Assembly: GCA_023424015.1 (NCBI GenBank) | Contig: JAFAEM010000028.1 | Coordinates: 1 to 36,850, forward strand | Direction: 5' to 3' | DNA from: Bacteroidota bacterium | GTDB taxonomy: Bacteria; Bacteroidota; Bacteroidia; Chitinophagales; Chitinophagaceae | DNA: 36,850 nt | Shown here: positions 25,759 through 33,207 of the stretch, piece after piece | How the letters are laid out: the number at the start of each line of letters is the position of its first letter | Numbering within the stretch: the stretch's first letter is position 1 | Notes under the pieces: generated by a model | Told to the model about the DNA's origin: nothing | Database searches by the model: none | What the model saw: the letters and a program-made list of their open reading frames with translations, nothing else | Made by a program: the position numbers and the translations under genes

Positions 25759-28338
25759 TTATTTTATTTTGAAGCGCCAGCCTAAATACAACAATCTTCC
25801 GCTTACAGGGCCCCATATCATCGATGCATCAAAATGGGGGCCGAAAGGCTGATCAGCGAACCTGATCGCGTCTTTCTGGAAAAAGTCAGTTAGATTTTCT
25901 ACACCTACATACAGATCGAATGGACGATTCCTGCCAAGCGTTTTTGTTACCTGCGCATTCATCAGAAAATAATCAGGTGATCTCATACCGCTTACTACAC
26001 CAGTTGGATCTGCATCATGATCTGTTATCCTCTTTGAACTGTTATAGTTTACAGTGTAATCAAATTTCCATCCGGAAAGATCGTAAGCTAGGTTTGCAAA
26101 AGCCCGGTGTGGCGCCGTAAACGGCTTATCCAGAAGCTTGCCACCATAATTAGTCTGTACATCAAAATAACGATAAGCCAGCCTCAGCTCAAGTTTTCTG
26201 ACAGGCTCCAGATTGATTTCTGCCTGGAAGCTGTTCGAATATGATCTTCCATCCAGATTATAAAACTTCACTTCAGACGGGTTTTCCATATCAACCACCA
26301 CCTGGTTTTCAAAATCATTTCGGAAATAATCCACACTCAAAAGCGCATCACGATTAAACAACCTGAACTTTTGATCCATGCTAATACCCTTGTTCCAGGC
26401 CACTTCCGGATCTAATCCATAGGCCTTACCATCTGCCTGCGCCAGGATCATCACCTGCCTTGCACTTACAAACAAACCTGAGTTCTCAGCAAATATGTTG
26501 GCAGTTCTTTGTCCTCTGCCTGCGCTGAGCCGCAGCGTTGTGCCAGGCAGTGGTTCATACCGCAAGTGAAGCCTTGGAGTAATAAACCAGTCAAACAAAC
26601 TATTATGGTCGGCCCTGATACCCGCAACAACATTTATTTTTTCTACAGGCGTATATGTATATTCAAAAAAGGCTCCCGGAACTTTCTCCGTTCTTTTATA
26701 AAGGTTGGTATTGAAAACCTCGTCATACTTGTCCGCAACAAAGCTTGCACCGGTGCGGAACTTATGCGCCGATGTCCCGATAATCGACTGGTAGATCAGG
26801 TTTGCATAAAAATTGTTCTGCTCGGCATTATAGGTTGTCATTCCAAAATAAGAGTCCTGCTCATGCCGGAAAGCAGACAATTGCAAACCGAGGCTTTTAT
26901 ATTTCTTGCCGGGAAACACATAACCGAGTTTTGCAAAGGCTTCATACCGCCGCGTGTCAATTCCAAGTCCATAGCGGTTGGTTGTAAACTTATCCTTTGA
27001 GGGTTTAAAATCCAGCTCACCGCCGGTACGACTGTCATCCAGATATTTTATCCCAAACTGCGTCATAAAACCGCTATTGTCCTCATATTTCCAACGATTG
27101 ACAGCGCTGAATAAATTTCCGATTGGAAGATCACGAAATCCGTCTTTATTGAAATCAATTTTCTTATTGGTAAGAAATGCATCGTGCAACAACAGCGCAG
27201 TACTCCATTTCCTGCCGATCTTTTGCGAAAGAATCAGGTTGAGATCAGTTTTTCCCATGTCATTGACATACACATTTGCATAAAGCTTATCTGCGGTTTC
27301 CGGCTTCTTCAGCTCTACGTTGATCTGCCCTGCGATGCTTTCGTAACCATTGGCAACCGAGCCTATTCCCTTAGTCAATTGGATCGATTCCACCCAGGTG
27401 CCCGCAATCGTGTTCAAACCCATAGGCGTAGCGATACCGCGCGGCCCCGGCAGGTTTTCGACGGTTAATTGCGTATAATTTCCACTTAAACCCAGTAATT
27501 GAATTTGCTTTGATCCCGTGACTGCATCATTATAAGACACGTCAACCGAAGGATTGGTTTCGAAACTCTCGCTCAGGTTACAACAGGCTGCTTTGAATAA
27601 TTCGCGTTCCGTCATTATTTGTGTGCGTATCGGGCTCATGGCAGACAAGTAAGTCGCCCGCCGACGGGATCTGATCGTCACTTCACCAAGTTGATTGCCT
27701 GATGCCAGAACAATCATCAGCGCTTTTCCATCCACCACTTTGATCGTATCAGGAGTAAACCCAACGTAACTCACGACCAGGCGTTCAGACAAGCTGTCAC
27801 GGTTAATCTTAAATACACCTGATGAATCGGTAATGGCACCGCGATCTGTATCCGACCAATTAACTGTTGCACCAGCCAGGGGGCTGAAAGAACCTTTTTC
27901 GTCTTCTTTTAAAACAACACCCACCACCATACGGGGTCCCATATCATCTCCATTCATCGGGCTCTCACTTATATAACTTTCCCTATACAGGCAACAGGCA
28001 GGGAGTTCATTGTAAATTCGATCATCGGCCTTCTCGAGTTCGGTGTCATGCCCGGCAAGGGCAATTCTTTTTTGAATTTTTTCTGGACTGGTAACAGAAG
28101 GTAAATAGGTAAGTGTGAGCAAGCTGTTATTCATATCCCAGTTTGCCGTCACGGTTCCCTTACCCCTTGCCGCTTTTTCAATGCGGTCTTTACACATTTC
28201 ACAAGCGCCTGCTACATGAAATGAGATGGTAGAATCCTTCTTAACTGTTCCGGTTACGGGATTTCGCTGTGAAAAAGCTTTCTGAACTGAAATAAAAATC
28301 AGGGGAAGAAGAATAATTATCCTTAGTATTGGTTTCAT
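25759..28338 (-). CDS. TonB-dependent receptor with N-terminal HMA metal-binding domain
   Basis: An 859 aa outer-membrane receptor. After a signal peptide (to about AFSQ, residue 24), residues about 36-120 form a heavy-metal-associated-like domain with C46-x-x-C49 (GACEMCKDRIEKAA) and a second pair C115-C116 (LPACCLYRE). A carboxypeptidase-regulatory-like domain covers about 135-210, the plug about 230-345 (with another Cys pair in ELFKAACCNLSESFE), and then the barrel, ending LGWRFKIK. The HMA-like part aligns without gaps to the free metallochaperone at 32167-32688, about 40% identical by eye, with the same 69-residue distance from first Cys to CC. This indicates copper-linked transport or sensing at the outer membrane. 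The direction of transport is unknown. Confidence 0.92.
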   Translation of the reverse strand: MKPILRIIILLPLIFISVQKAFSQRNPVTGTVKKDSTISFHVAGACEMCKDRIEKAARGKGTVTANWDMNNSLLTLTYLPSVTSPEKIQKRIALAGHDTELEKADDRIYNELPACCLYRESYISESPMNGDDMGPRMVVGVVLKEDEKGSFSPLAGATVNWSDTDRGAITDSSGVFKINRDSLSERLVVSYVGFTPDTIKVVDGKALMIVLASGNQLGEVTIRSRRRATYLSAMSPIRTQIMTERELFKAACCNLSESFETNPSVDVSYNDAVTGSKQIQLLGLSGNYTQLTVENLPGPRGIATPMGLNTIAGTWVESIQLTKGIGSVANGYESIAGQINVELKKPETADKLYANVYVNDMGKTDLNLILSQKIGRKWSTALLLHDAFLTNKKIDFNKDGFRDLPIGNLFSAVNRWKYEDNSGFMTQFGIKYLDDSRTGGELDFKPSKDKFTTNRYGLGIDTRRYEAFAKLGYVFPGKKYKSLGLQLSAFRHEQDSYFGMTTYNAEQNNFYANLIYQSIIGTSAHKFRTGASFVADKYDEVFNTNLYKRTEKVPGAFFEYTYTPVEKINVVAGIRADHNSLFDWFITPRLHLRYEPLPGTTLRLSAGRGQRTANIFAENSGLFVSARQVMILAQADGKAYGLDPEVAWNKGISMDQKFRLFNRDALLSVDYFRNDFENQVVVDMENPSEVKFYNLDGRSYSNSFQAEINLEPVRKLELRLAYRYFDVQTNYGGKLLDKPFTAPHRAFANLAYDLSGWKFDYTVNYNSSKRITDHDADPTGVVSGMRSPDYFLMNAQVTKTLGRNRPFDLYVGVENLTDFFQKDAIRFADQPFGPHFDASMIWGPVSGRLLYLGWRFKIK

Positions 28339-28413
28339 TTTTTAGAATTTGATATTAGTAATACGAATGCCAGGTGTTTGCTGTTTGATAAACACATGTT
28401 CAGATCGTATCAA

Positions 28414-28800
28414 TCAAATCCTAAAAATGCAGTGTTGCTTATATAGCGGGAAAGACGAATCCCGCGGGGGTGATGAAGAACTTAGGTGGCCTACCGGATA
28501 TACATCTACTTCATTTATAAGAATCGGGTGGAATGTGTTTGGTAAATTCGTGTCCTGGGTTTTCAGCTTTAACTGCCGAGCCGATTCCTTATTGTAATCA
28601 TCTTTTATTTTTATGTCAACCTGCCTGTCATCGCAACATCCTTTTTTTCTCTCTTCCTTTTTTACGGGGCAGTCTTCGTCCGATATTGGTACCAACTTAA
28701 CCGCATCCACCCTTCCGCAGCAGAAATGCACATGCAGGGTCATTCCAGAAGAGGAAAACGAAAATGCGAGAAAGGTGAATATGAAAATCAGTTTTTTCAT
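28414..28800 (-). CDS. HYC_CC_PP-like small exported protein
   Basis: A 128 aa exported protein. Signal peptide MKKLIFIFTFLAFSFSSSG is followed at once by HVHFCCG, in the position of the HYC motif of the Bacteroidota HYC_CC_PP family. A charged loop with KGCCDDR and a C-terminal region with SPPRDSSF follow, ending HCIFRI. The same ending (FRI) and motif order is seen in the protein at 32799-33191, so the two are distant paralogues. The function is unknown; conserved Cys/His suggest metal binding in the periplasm. It lies five bases after the HMA-MauE gene and 75 bases before the HMA-TonB receptor gene in the same direction. Confidence 0.75.
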   Translation of the reverse strand: MKKLIFIFTFLAFSFSSSGMTLHVHFCCGRVDAVKLVPISDEDCPVKKEERKKGCCDDRQVDIKIKDDYNKESARQLKLKTQDTNLPNTFHPILINEVDVYPVGHLSSSSPPRDSSFPLYKQHCIFRI

Positions 28801-28805
28801 CCCTT

Positions 28806-29534
28806 TTATATCATATTGATCAACATTACGGCACTCATAGCTACCATGAGCAGGTCTTCAAACAAGGTCACTTTACTAAGTGGCAGCTTTATCACTGTTC
28901 CCAAACAAGCACACTGAAAAGGCGTTTTCCTTGCCAGGCTTTGTACCACCCCTATTGTGCTTACCGACATAACCACCAGGGTCACCAGGTTAGTTACCAG
29001 TGGATCAAACCCGGTTAAAAACGCTATACCAAGGGCAAGTTCTACAAACGGGTACACAAAACCCCAGGCGGGCAGTTGCTTTGCGACAATATCATACGAA
29101 CGATATCCCTCTGCAAATCCTTTCAGGTTTATCAGCTTGAAAAACGAAAACACGAGGAAAAATCCTGCCATAAAATGGCTCATCCATTGCATCCAGTTAA
29201 AACTTCCCTGCATGTACTGAATCAGGATTGTTGTCCCAGCGATATAGCCGAATATTAGAAAAATGGGATAATACGAACTTTTCTCTTCGGTCTTAACAGG
29301 AGTTGCTGAGGCAGTATGTCCACCAGTAGTGTCTGTAATAGTATAGTGTCCGGCCTTATTGACTGCTTCCTGCAGGGTAGCTGTATTGATATGCCGGTTC
29401 ATCTTGATGGTTGCCTGTGGCGCCTGCAGTTGTACATCGGCTGAAAGAATATCTCCCAGCTTCAACAATTCACTTTTTACACGCGCTACACAACTGCCAC
29501 AAGTCATGCCTTCTATTTGATATTGATGTGTCAT
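28806..29534 (-). CDS. HMA domain fused to MauE/DoxX-like membrane redox protein
   Basis: A 242 aa inner-membrane protein. Residues 1-67 form a cytoplasm- or periplasm-facing HMA domain with MTCGSC (C12, C15). A polar linker (about 68-90) leads to four to five hydrophobic helices (about 92-242). The helical part resembles MauE/DoxX redox-associated proteins and carries FQCACLG, a C-x-C pair typical of that group, before the last helix. MauE-like proteins support disulfide exchange; the fusion to HMA points to thiol maintenance of copper carriers. It has one of the few clear Shine-Dalgarno sequences here, CGGAGGT seven bases from the ATG. A TlpA-like thioredoxin is encoded nearby. Confidence 0.85.
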   Translation of the reverse strand: MTHQYQIEGMTCGSCVARVKSELLKLGDILSADVQLQAPQATIKMNRHINTATLQEAVNKAGHYTITDTTGGHTASATPVKTEEKSSYYPIFLIFGYIAGTTILIQYMQGSFNWMQWMSHFMAGFFLVFSFFKLINLKGFAEGYRSYDIVAKQLPAWGFVYPFVELALGIAFLTGFDPLVTNLVTLVVMSVSTIGVVQSLARKTPFQCACLGTVIKLPLSKVTLFEDLLMVAMSAVMLINMI

Positions 29535-29541
29535 AATTTAA

Positions 29542-29548
29542 ACCTCCG
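29542..29548 (-). promoter_or_regulatory. Strong ribosome binding site CGGAGGT
   Basis: CGGAGGT on the - strand ends seven bases before the ATG at 29534. Such a strong Shine-Dalgarno is unusual among the genes of this window, where most have weak or no sites, and could set high translation of the HMA-MauE protein after the AraC gene. Confidence 0.6.
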
Positions 29549-29624
29549 ATGCAAATCTCCTTCAAAACACAGCCGCAACTGTTACATAATCATGAGGTTT
29601 TCTTACATAATTCCAACAACACCG

Positions 29625-30188
29625 CTAGATCTTATCCAGAGGTTTACGTTGATGGTCTTTTAATTGTTTAAACTGGCTGGGAGTAAAACCGGTTATTTTT
29701 TTAAACTGGGCCGATAAATGGGCCACGCTACTGTACCCGAGCTTAAAAGCAATACCACCCAGACTGTATTCGCCATACACCAGCCATTCTTTCACTTTTT
29801 CTATTTTCTGAAGTATAAAATACTGTTCGATGGTTGAATTTTCCATCGAAGAGAAAAGATGACTGATATAGTGATAGTCCTTACCAAGTTTTTCGGTCAG
29901 GTAAGCAGAAAGTGTTTTATTCATCTCATCCAGCTCACCATAATGAACCAGCTCTATAATCGCAGCTTTGATACGCTCCAGGAATTTCGCCTTCTGATCA
30001 TCCAACATTTCGAAACCCTCAGCATTCAGTTGCTCCCGTATTTTACTTTCTATATCCGGGTCAATCTCCTCAATCAATTTCACATGACCCAGATAAACCG
30101 ATTCCGGGATAATGCCATTTTGCTCAAATATGGATTTCACCGACTTGATACAGCGATCACATACCATATTCTTGACATGTAATTCCAT
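29625..30188 (-). CDS. AraC-type regulator with N-terminal HMA-like metal sensor
   Basis: A 187 aa one-component regulator. The N-terminus MELHVKNMVCDRCIKSVKS matches the M-x-C-x-x-C loop of HMA domains (C10, C13), and residues 1 to about 65 keep the alternating beta-alpha-beta pattern ending in EGFEMLDD. Residues about 95-185 are the double helix-turn-helix AraC DNA-binding domain (YSLGGIAFKLGYSSVAHLSAQFKKITGFTPSQFK). No sugar-binding or receiver domain is present. Its ATG overlaps the stop of the upstream barrel gene (TAATG), so it is coupled to the copper genes and probably senses Cu(I) or Ag(I) directly. Its DNA target is not identifiable from sequence. Confidence 0.88.
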   Translation of the reverse strand: MELHVKNMVCDRCIKSVKSIFEQNGIIPESVYLGHVKLIEEIDPDIESKIREQLNAEGFEMLDDQKAKFLERIKAAIIELVHYGELDEMNKTLSAYLTEKLGKDYHYISHLFSSMENSTIEQYFILQKIEKVKEWLVYGEYSLGGIAFKLGYSSVAHLSAQFKKITGFTPSQFKQLKDHQRKPLDKI

Positions 30189-31021
30189 TATTTTTTCCTT
30201 TTCAACGCATTTAGAAATGTTCTTTCATACGCGATCAACCAGCTGTTACGCGCCATTCGCTGCATATTGCCATCCAATTGAAACCGGTAGCCAAGATTGA
30301 GTTTTGCATTGCTATTGAAGATAAGCTGTATGGCCGGGGCCAGGTCAACCAGGTAAGCACTGCGATCCAGTGATTGCTGCGCCAGCAGTTCGGCATAAAC
30401 ATTCAAATTGGTCTGTTGGTAACCGGTATATTGTAAAGGCAATACCAGGTAACCACCCGATAAGGAGTAATTCATCACCTGGTATATCCGCGAGGGTATA
30501 AATACAATAGATTCCTTATTCCGGTCTTTGTGTAAGCCCTGGGTATGACTAACTGTGCCAGATAAAGCGAACTTGCCCCAAAGTTGTGTCGCTATCAGAC
30601 CGAATTGTACACCACTCTTGTCACCCATCAGGCTCAATTCATCAAAATGGAAAGGACTTCGGCTATAAGCTGCATCGGCAAAAACAGCCATCCGGAAATG
30701 CGAATGCAATTCATCCTTTGACAGGAACCGGTATTTTCCATACACATAAACCGATTCCCATCTAAAATTGCGTGTATGCATGTCGGCGAAACTCGCGCCT
30801 ACATGTACCATCCAGTTCTTGTTGATCCCAAACATCAGTTCAGGTGTATAGCGCTGCATGAACCGATCACTGCTAGCCTGACTGGTGATAAAATTTGCAC
30901 TGAGCCTGGTACTGATCGAATGCGCGGGCATATTTGATGCGGGCTCCGAATAAACGTACAGCTCCTGGCTTTTCACTCCAAGGGAGCAAACCAGCAAAAA
31001 GATAATAGATAATGATTTCAT
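30188..31021 (-). CDS. Exported beta-barrel-like protein of the copper island
   Basis: A 277 aa protein of unnamed family. Signal peptide MKSLSIIFLLVCSLGVKSQ is followed by long amphipathic beta strands (MFGINKNWMVHVGASFADMH, YRFLSKDELHSHFRMAVFAD, NLGYRFQLDGNMQRM) consistent with a small outer-membrane barrel of about 12 strands. Several His and Met residues (NMPAHSIS, DMHTRN, ELHSHFRM) could bind copper. It lies 12 bases after the TlpA-like gene and overlaps the HMA-AraC start. A role as outer-membrane channel or binding protein for metal is inference from location. Confidence 0.7.
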   Translation of the reverse strand: MKSLSIIFLLVCSLGVKSQELYVYSEPASNMPAHSISTRLSANFITSQASSDRFMQRYTPELMFGINKNWMVHVGASFADMHTRNFRWESVYVYGKYRFLSKDELHSHFRMAVFADAAYSRSPFHFDELSLMGDKSGVQFGLIATQLWGKFALSGTVSHTQGLHKDRNKESIVFIPSRIYQVMNYSLSGGYLVLPLQYTGYQQTNLNVYAELLAQQSLDRSAYLVDLAPAIQLIFNSNAKLNLGYRFQLDGNMQRMARNSWLIAYERTFLNALKRKK

Positions 31022-31033
31022 ATTACACCGGGA

Positions 31034-31528
31034 TCATTCCTGCAATAGCTGGCTGATCGCATGATCCAATTGCTTCTCCTTTGGATCGATCATCACCACA
31101 TCGCCTTTTTTATTGATCAGGAAAGTGGTAGGCAAAACGGAAATTCCCCAGTTGACAGCCGATTGGGCACCCCAGTTACGCGGATCAATGACCTGCAGCC
31201 AGGTTATCTTGTCCTTTGCAATGGCTTTTTCCCAGGCACGTTTGTCGTCATCAACCGATACGCTGAATATTTCAAAACCCTGAGGTTTGTATTTTGCATA
31301 AAGTTTTACGAACTGCTTATTGGCAACCCGACAGGGGCCACACCAGCTCGCCCAAAAATCTAACAACACAACTTTCCCTTTTAAAGATGCAAGGGATATC
31401 GTATCACCCTTTACAGTAGGGAGTTTTATGTCGAGCCTGGGATCTGTAATATTCGCAATTTCCTGGCCATTGAGATTCCCAAACGAGAAAACCAATAGTA
31501 CCAGGGCCAATAACTTTCCTGATTTCAT
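31034..31528 (-). CDS. TlpA-like periplasmic thioredoxin
   Basis: A 164 aa exported thioredoxin-fold protein. The signal peptide is MKSGKLLALVLLVFSFGNLNG. The active site WCGPC is at residues 62-66 in DFWASWCGPCRVANKQF. The cis-proline region reads WGISVLPTTFLINKKGDVV. The insertion between sheet and helix typical of TlpA/ResA reductases is present (VDDDKRAWEKAIAKD). It probably keeps Cys residues reduced in neighbouring HMA, HYC_CC_PP and receptor proteins, which all have Cys pairs. It is preceded by a strong hairpin in the mRNA leader and followed 12 bases later by the barrel gene. Confidence 0.93.
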   Translation of the reverse strand: MKSGKLLALVLLVFSFGNLNGQEIANITDPRLDIKLPTVKGDTISLASLKGKVVLLDFWASWCGPCRVANKQFVKLYAKYKPQGFEIFSVSVDDDKRAWEKAIAKDKITWLQVIDPRNWGAQSAVNWGISVLPTTFLINKKGDVVMIDPKEKQLDHAISQLLQE

Positions 31529-31549
31529 TAATATTGTTTTTGTTTGAAA

Positions 31550-31590
31550 CGGGGTGTTAAACCAACAAGTTTGGATGTTTCAACACCCCG
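31550..31590 (-). other. Intergenic mRNA hairpin upstream of tlpA-like gene
   Basis: CGGGGTGTT at 31550-31558 and AACACCCCG at 31582-31590 are perfect inverted repeats of nine bases, extended by AAAC/GTTT with one bulge. On the transcript the hairpin follows the second HMA gene stop and precedes the tlpA-like start by about 20 bases. No T-run follows, so it is more likely a processing, stability or attenuation element than a terminator. Confidence 0.6.
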
Positions 31591-31602
31591 ATATGATCTT
31601 TA

Positions 31603-32148
31603 TCAGATTGTCACATGGTAAACCCTTGCCTGTGCCGGAGCACCTGCTTTCACGCAACACTCTGCTGCGCGGCCGGTTTTCAGACAATTTGCACGGCTGG
31701 AAGAACTGATCTTTTTAAACTGTTTCGCCGTGACAAAATCTTTGTCGACAACAGTTAATTCCTTCTCGCCATTCAGGTCCTGGCCAGGGTTATTGAGAAA
31801 ATGAAAGACATCTTTCCCAATCCCAACATGACTGTCCCCGCCAATTCTTATGCCGTCAAACTTCCCGGTTATTTTCAGGGCTCCTACTGAAAAACCAGCG
31901 TCTTCGACCGCTGCCTTCAAAGCGTCAATCTCAACGGCCTGGTCTTTCTTAAACTCTATATGAAAAGCCGAGTTTTTTATATCCGGATTTACGTTGGCCA
32001 CAAAAGGCACCGCCTGTAATGCTTTATAGATCGCATTACTGCACATCGCACAGGTGAGTCCTGTCGCCTGTAGATCAGCTTTCGTGAATTGCGCGTAGCC
32101 CGGCAACCCAGCGAAAACGATCGCTATCGCTAACACTAATGTTTTCAT
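31603..32148 (-). CDS. Exported HMA protein with extra C-terminal Cys domain
   Basis: A 181 aa exported protein. Signal peptide MKTLVLAIAIVFAGLPGYAQ precedes an HMA domain (about 23-95) with GLTCAMCSNAI (C33, C36). The remaining 85 residues are an unassigned domain with EKELTVVDKDFVTAK and a Cys cluster RANCLKTGRAAECCV near the end, terminating ARVYHVTI. The HMA part should carry Cu(I) or Ag(I) in the periplasm. The C-terminal domain may be a second metal or partner site. It starts 18 bases after the Cys-rich HMA protein gene stop and is followed by the hairpin and the tlpA-like gene. Confidence 0.85.
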   Translation of the reverse strand: MKTLVLAIAIVFAGLPGYAQFTKADLQATGLTCAMCSNAIYKALQAVPFVANVNPDIKNSAFHIEFKKDQAVEIDALKAAVEDAGFSVGALKITGKFDGIRIGGDSHVGIGKDVFHFLNNPGQDLNGEKELTVVDKDFVTAKQFKKISSSSRANCLKTGRAAECCVKAGAPAQARVYHVTI

Positions 32149-32166
32149 TCTTCTACTTTTTATGAA

Positions 32167-32688
32167 TTAATGTGACTGGCAGCAGCTGGCTTTGCCATCT
32201 GCACCTTTGGCATGCTTACATTCTGAACCGGCTTTGCAAACGCCGTTGGCGTCGCAGCAACCTTTATCCTTGCACGCAGTCATGTCTGTGCATTTGCCAT
32301 CCTTCATTTCGCATTTATCGCCACAACAAGCATGGGCTTTTTCGGCAGCAGCGCCTGCTCTCTCGTATTTGCAGCAGCTATGAAGTTTGTCGTAAGATTC
32401 ATCGGTAGCTCTTACATCGCGGGTATCGTAGCCCACGGCTGCAACAGCCTGCTGGATCTTTGCGGCATTGGTAGAAGTACTATTGTATTTAACGGTAAGA
32501 GATTTTGTGTCTGCACTCCAGCTGGCTTCGCTGGCTCCGGCAGTTTTAGCGGCTTTTTCAATTTTTGATTTGCACATACCGCAATTACCCGATACCGGAA
32601 TGGTTTCAGTTTTTGCTTTTTGGGCATAGGAGCTACCGGCAATGGCTAAAGTGAATAACAGAACAGAAAATATTTTAAACGTTTTCAT
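32167..32688 (-). CDS. Periplasmic HMA metallochaperone with metallothionein-like Cys tail
   Basis: A 173 aa exported protein. The ATG at 32688 is preferred; an ATG 24 bases upstream would place eight polar residues before the signal peptide MKTFKIFSVLLFTLAIAGSS. Residues about 28-110 form an HMA-like domain with GNCGMCKSKIEKAA (C36, C39) and HSCCKYER (C105, C106). The tail, about 115-173, has eleven further Cys in short pairs (HACCGDKCEMKDGKC, DKGCC, ASCCQSH) with Lys and Gly between, resembling a metallothionein. The mature protein thus holds 15 Cys. It could both shuttle and store copper. The domain is homologous to the N-terminus of the TonB receptor at 25759-28338. Confidence 0.88.
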   Translation of the reverse strand: MKTFKIFSVLLFTLAIAGSSYAQKAKTETIPVSGNCGMCKSKIEKAAKTAGASEASWSADTKSLTVKYNSTSTNAAKIQQAVAAVGYDTRDVRATDESYDKLHSCCKYERAGAAAEKAHACCGDKCEMKDGKCTDMTACKDKGCCDANGVCKAGSECKHAKGADGKASCCQSH

Positions 32689-32765
32689 GAAATTTAATTT
32701 ATCCGAAGTCATTCCTCGGAAGTGATAAAAAATTTGAAACTATAATCATGGATATAGTGTATCCT

Positions 32766-32788
32766 CATCGAATTATCCTGCTTCGATG
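32766..32788. repeat. Short inverted repeat between island genes
   Basis: CATCGAA at 32766-32772 and TTCGATG at 32782-32788 form a perfect seven-base inverted repeat with nine-base loop, and GGATA/TATCC around 32750-32764 form a second overlapping one. They lie in the 110-base gap before the Cys-rich HMA gene. They may be an operator or leader hairpin. No T-run is seen. Confidence 0.35.
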
Positions 32789-32798
32789 GGAAACTGTC

Positions 32799-33191
32799 TC
32801 AAATTCTGAAAACGTTATGCACCAGGTAGCTATCCTGCGCTGATAATAAAGGGGGAGAATGATTTAGAAAATGTCTTTGTTGCGCTAACGTATGGAAAGA
32901 AGCAATAATAAATTCAGAAGGCCTTACAACCATATCACCGATCGCCGGCAATTCAAAGTTTATAACGGGACTTGTCTTCTGGTCCTCGTCCATTTTTAAG
33001 AACTGAACTTCATCTCTGCAGCACCCGTCAGATTCATGGATATCCATGCCGCATTTACCGCATTGTTTTGCCTCAGCTCCGAAAATGTCAGTTGAGGCCA
33101 GCTTGTTCATGCAATAGTGCAGATTGATGATCACCCCGCTGCTGACAGCCAGGTAGCTCATGAATACTATGGTCACTATTAGCTTCTTCAT
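32799..33191 (-). CDS. HYC_CC_PP family protein
   Basis: A 130 aa exported protein with the three motifs that name the Bacteroidota HYC_CC_PP family: H25-Y26-C27 just after the signal peptide (MKKLIVTIVFMSYLAVSSG), GCC at about 56-58, and HSPPLL near the C-terminus. KQCGKCGMDIH adds a C-x-x-C. It ends HNVFRI, like its paralogue at 28414-28800. ATG at 33191 is preferred to a TTG six bases upstream. The function is unknown; Cys/His content and location as first gene of the copper island suggest periplasmic metal binding. A TATCTTTG promoter element lies eight bases upstream. Confidence 0.85.
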   Translation of the reverse strand: MKKLIVTIVFMSYLAVSSGVIINLHYCMNKLASTDIFGAEAKQCGKCGMDIHESDGCCRDEVQFLKMDEDQKTSPVINFELPAIGDMVVRPSEFIIASFHTLAQQRHFLNHSPPLLSAQDSYLVHNVFRI

Positions 33192-33199
33192 ATCCAATG

Positions 33200-33207
33200 C
33201 AAAGATA
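33200..33207 (-). promoter_or_regulatory. Putative promoter element of the copper island
   Basis: TATCTTTG on the - strand ends eight bases before the HYC_CC_PP start codon, the same octamer as at ispD and the efflux operon. The -33 region (TTTCTG) is weak, which fits a promoter that needs an activator such as the HMA-AraC protein. No operator was recognised. Confidence 0.5.

Noticed and set aside
31550..31590. Intrinsic terminator within the copper island
   Set aside because: On the transcribed strand the stem is followed by TTTCAAAC rather than a T-run, and the downstream gene is only about 20 bases away.
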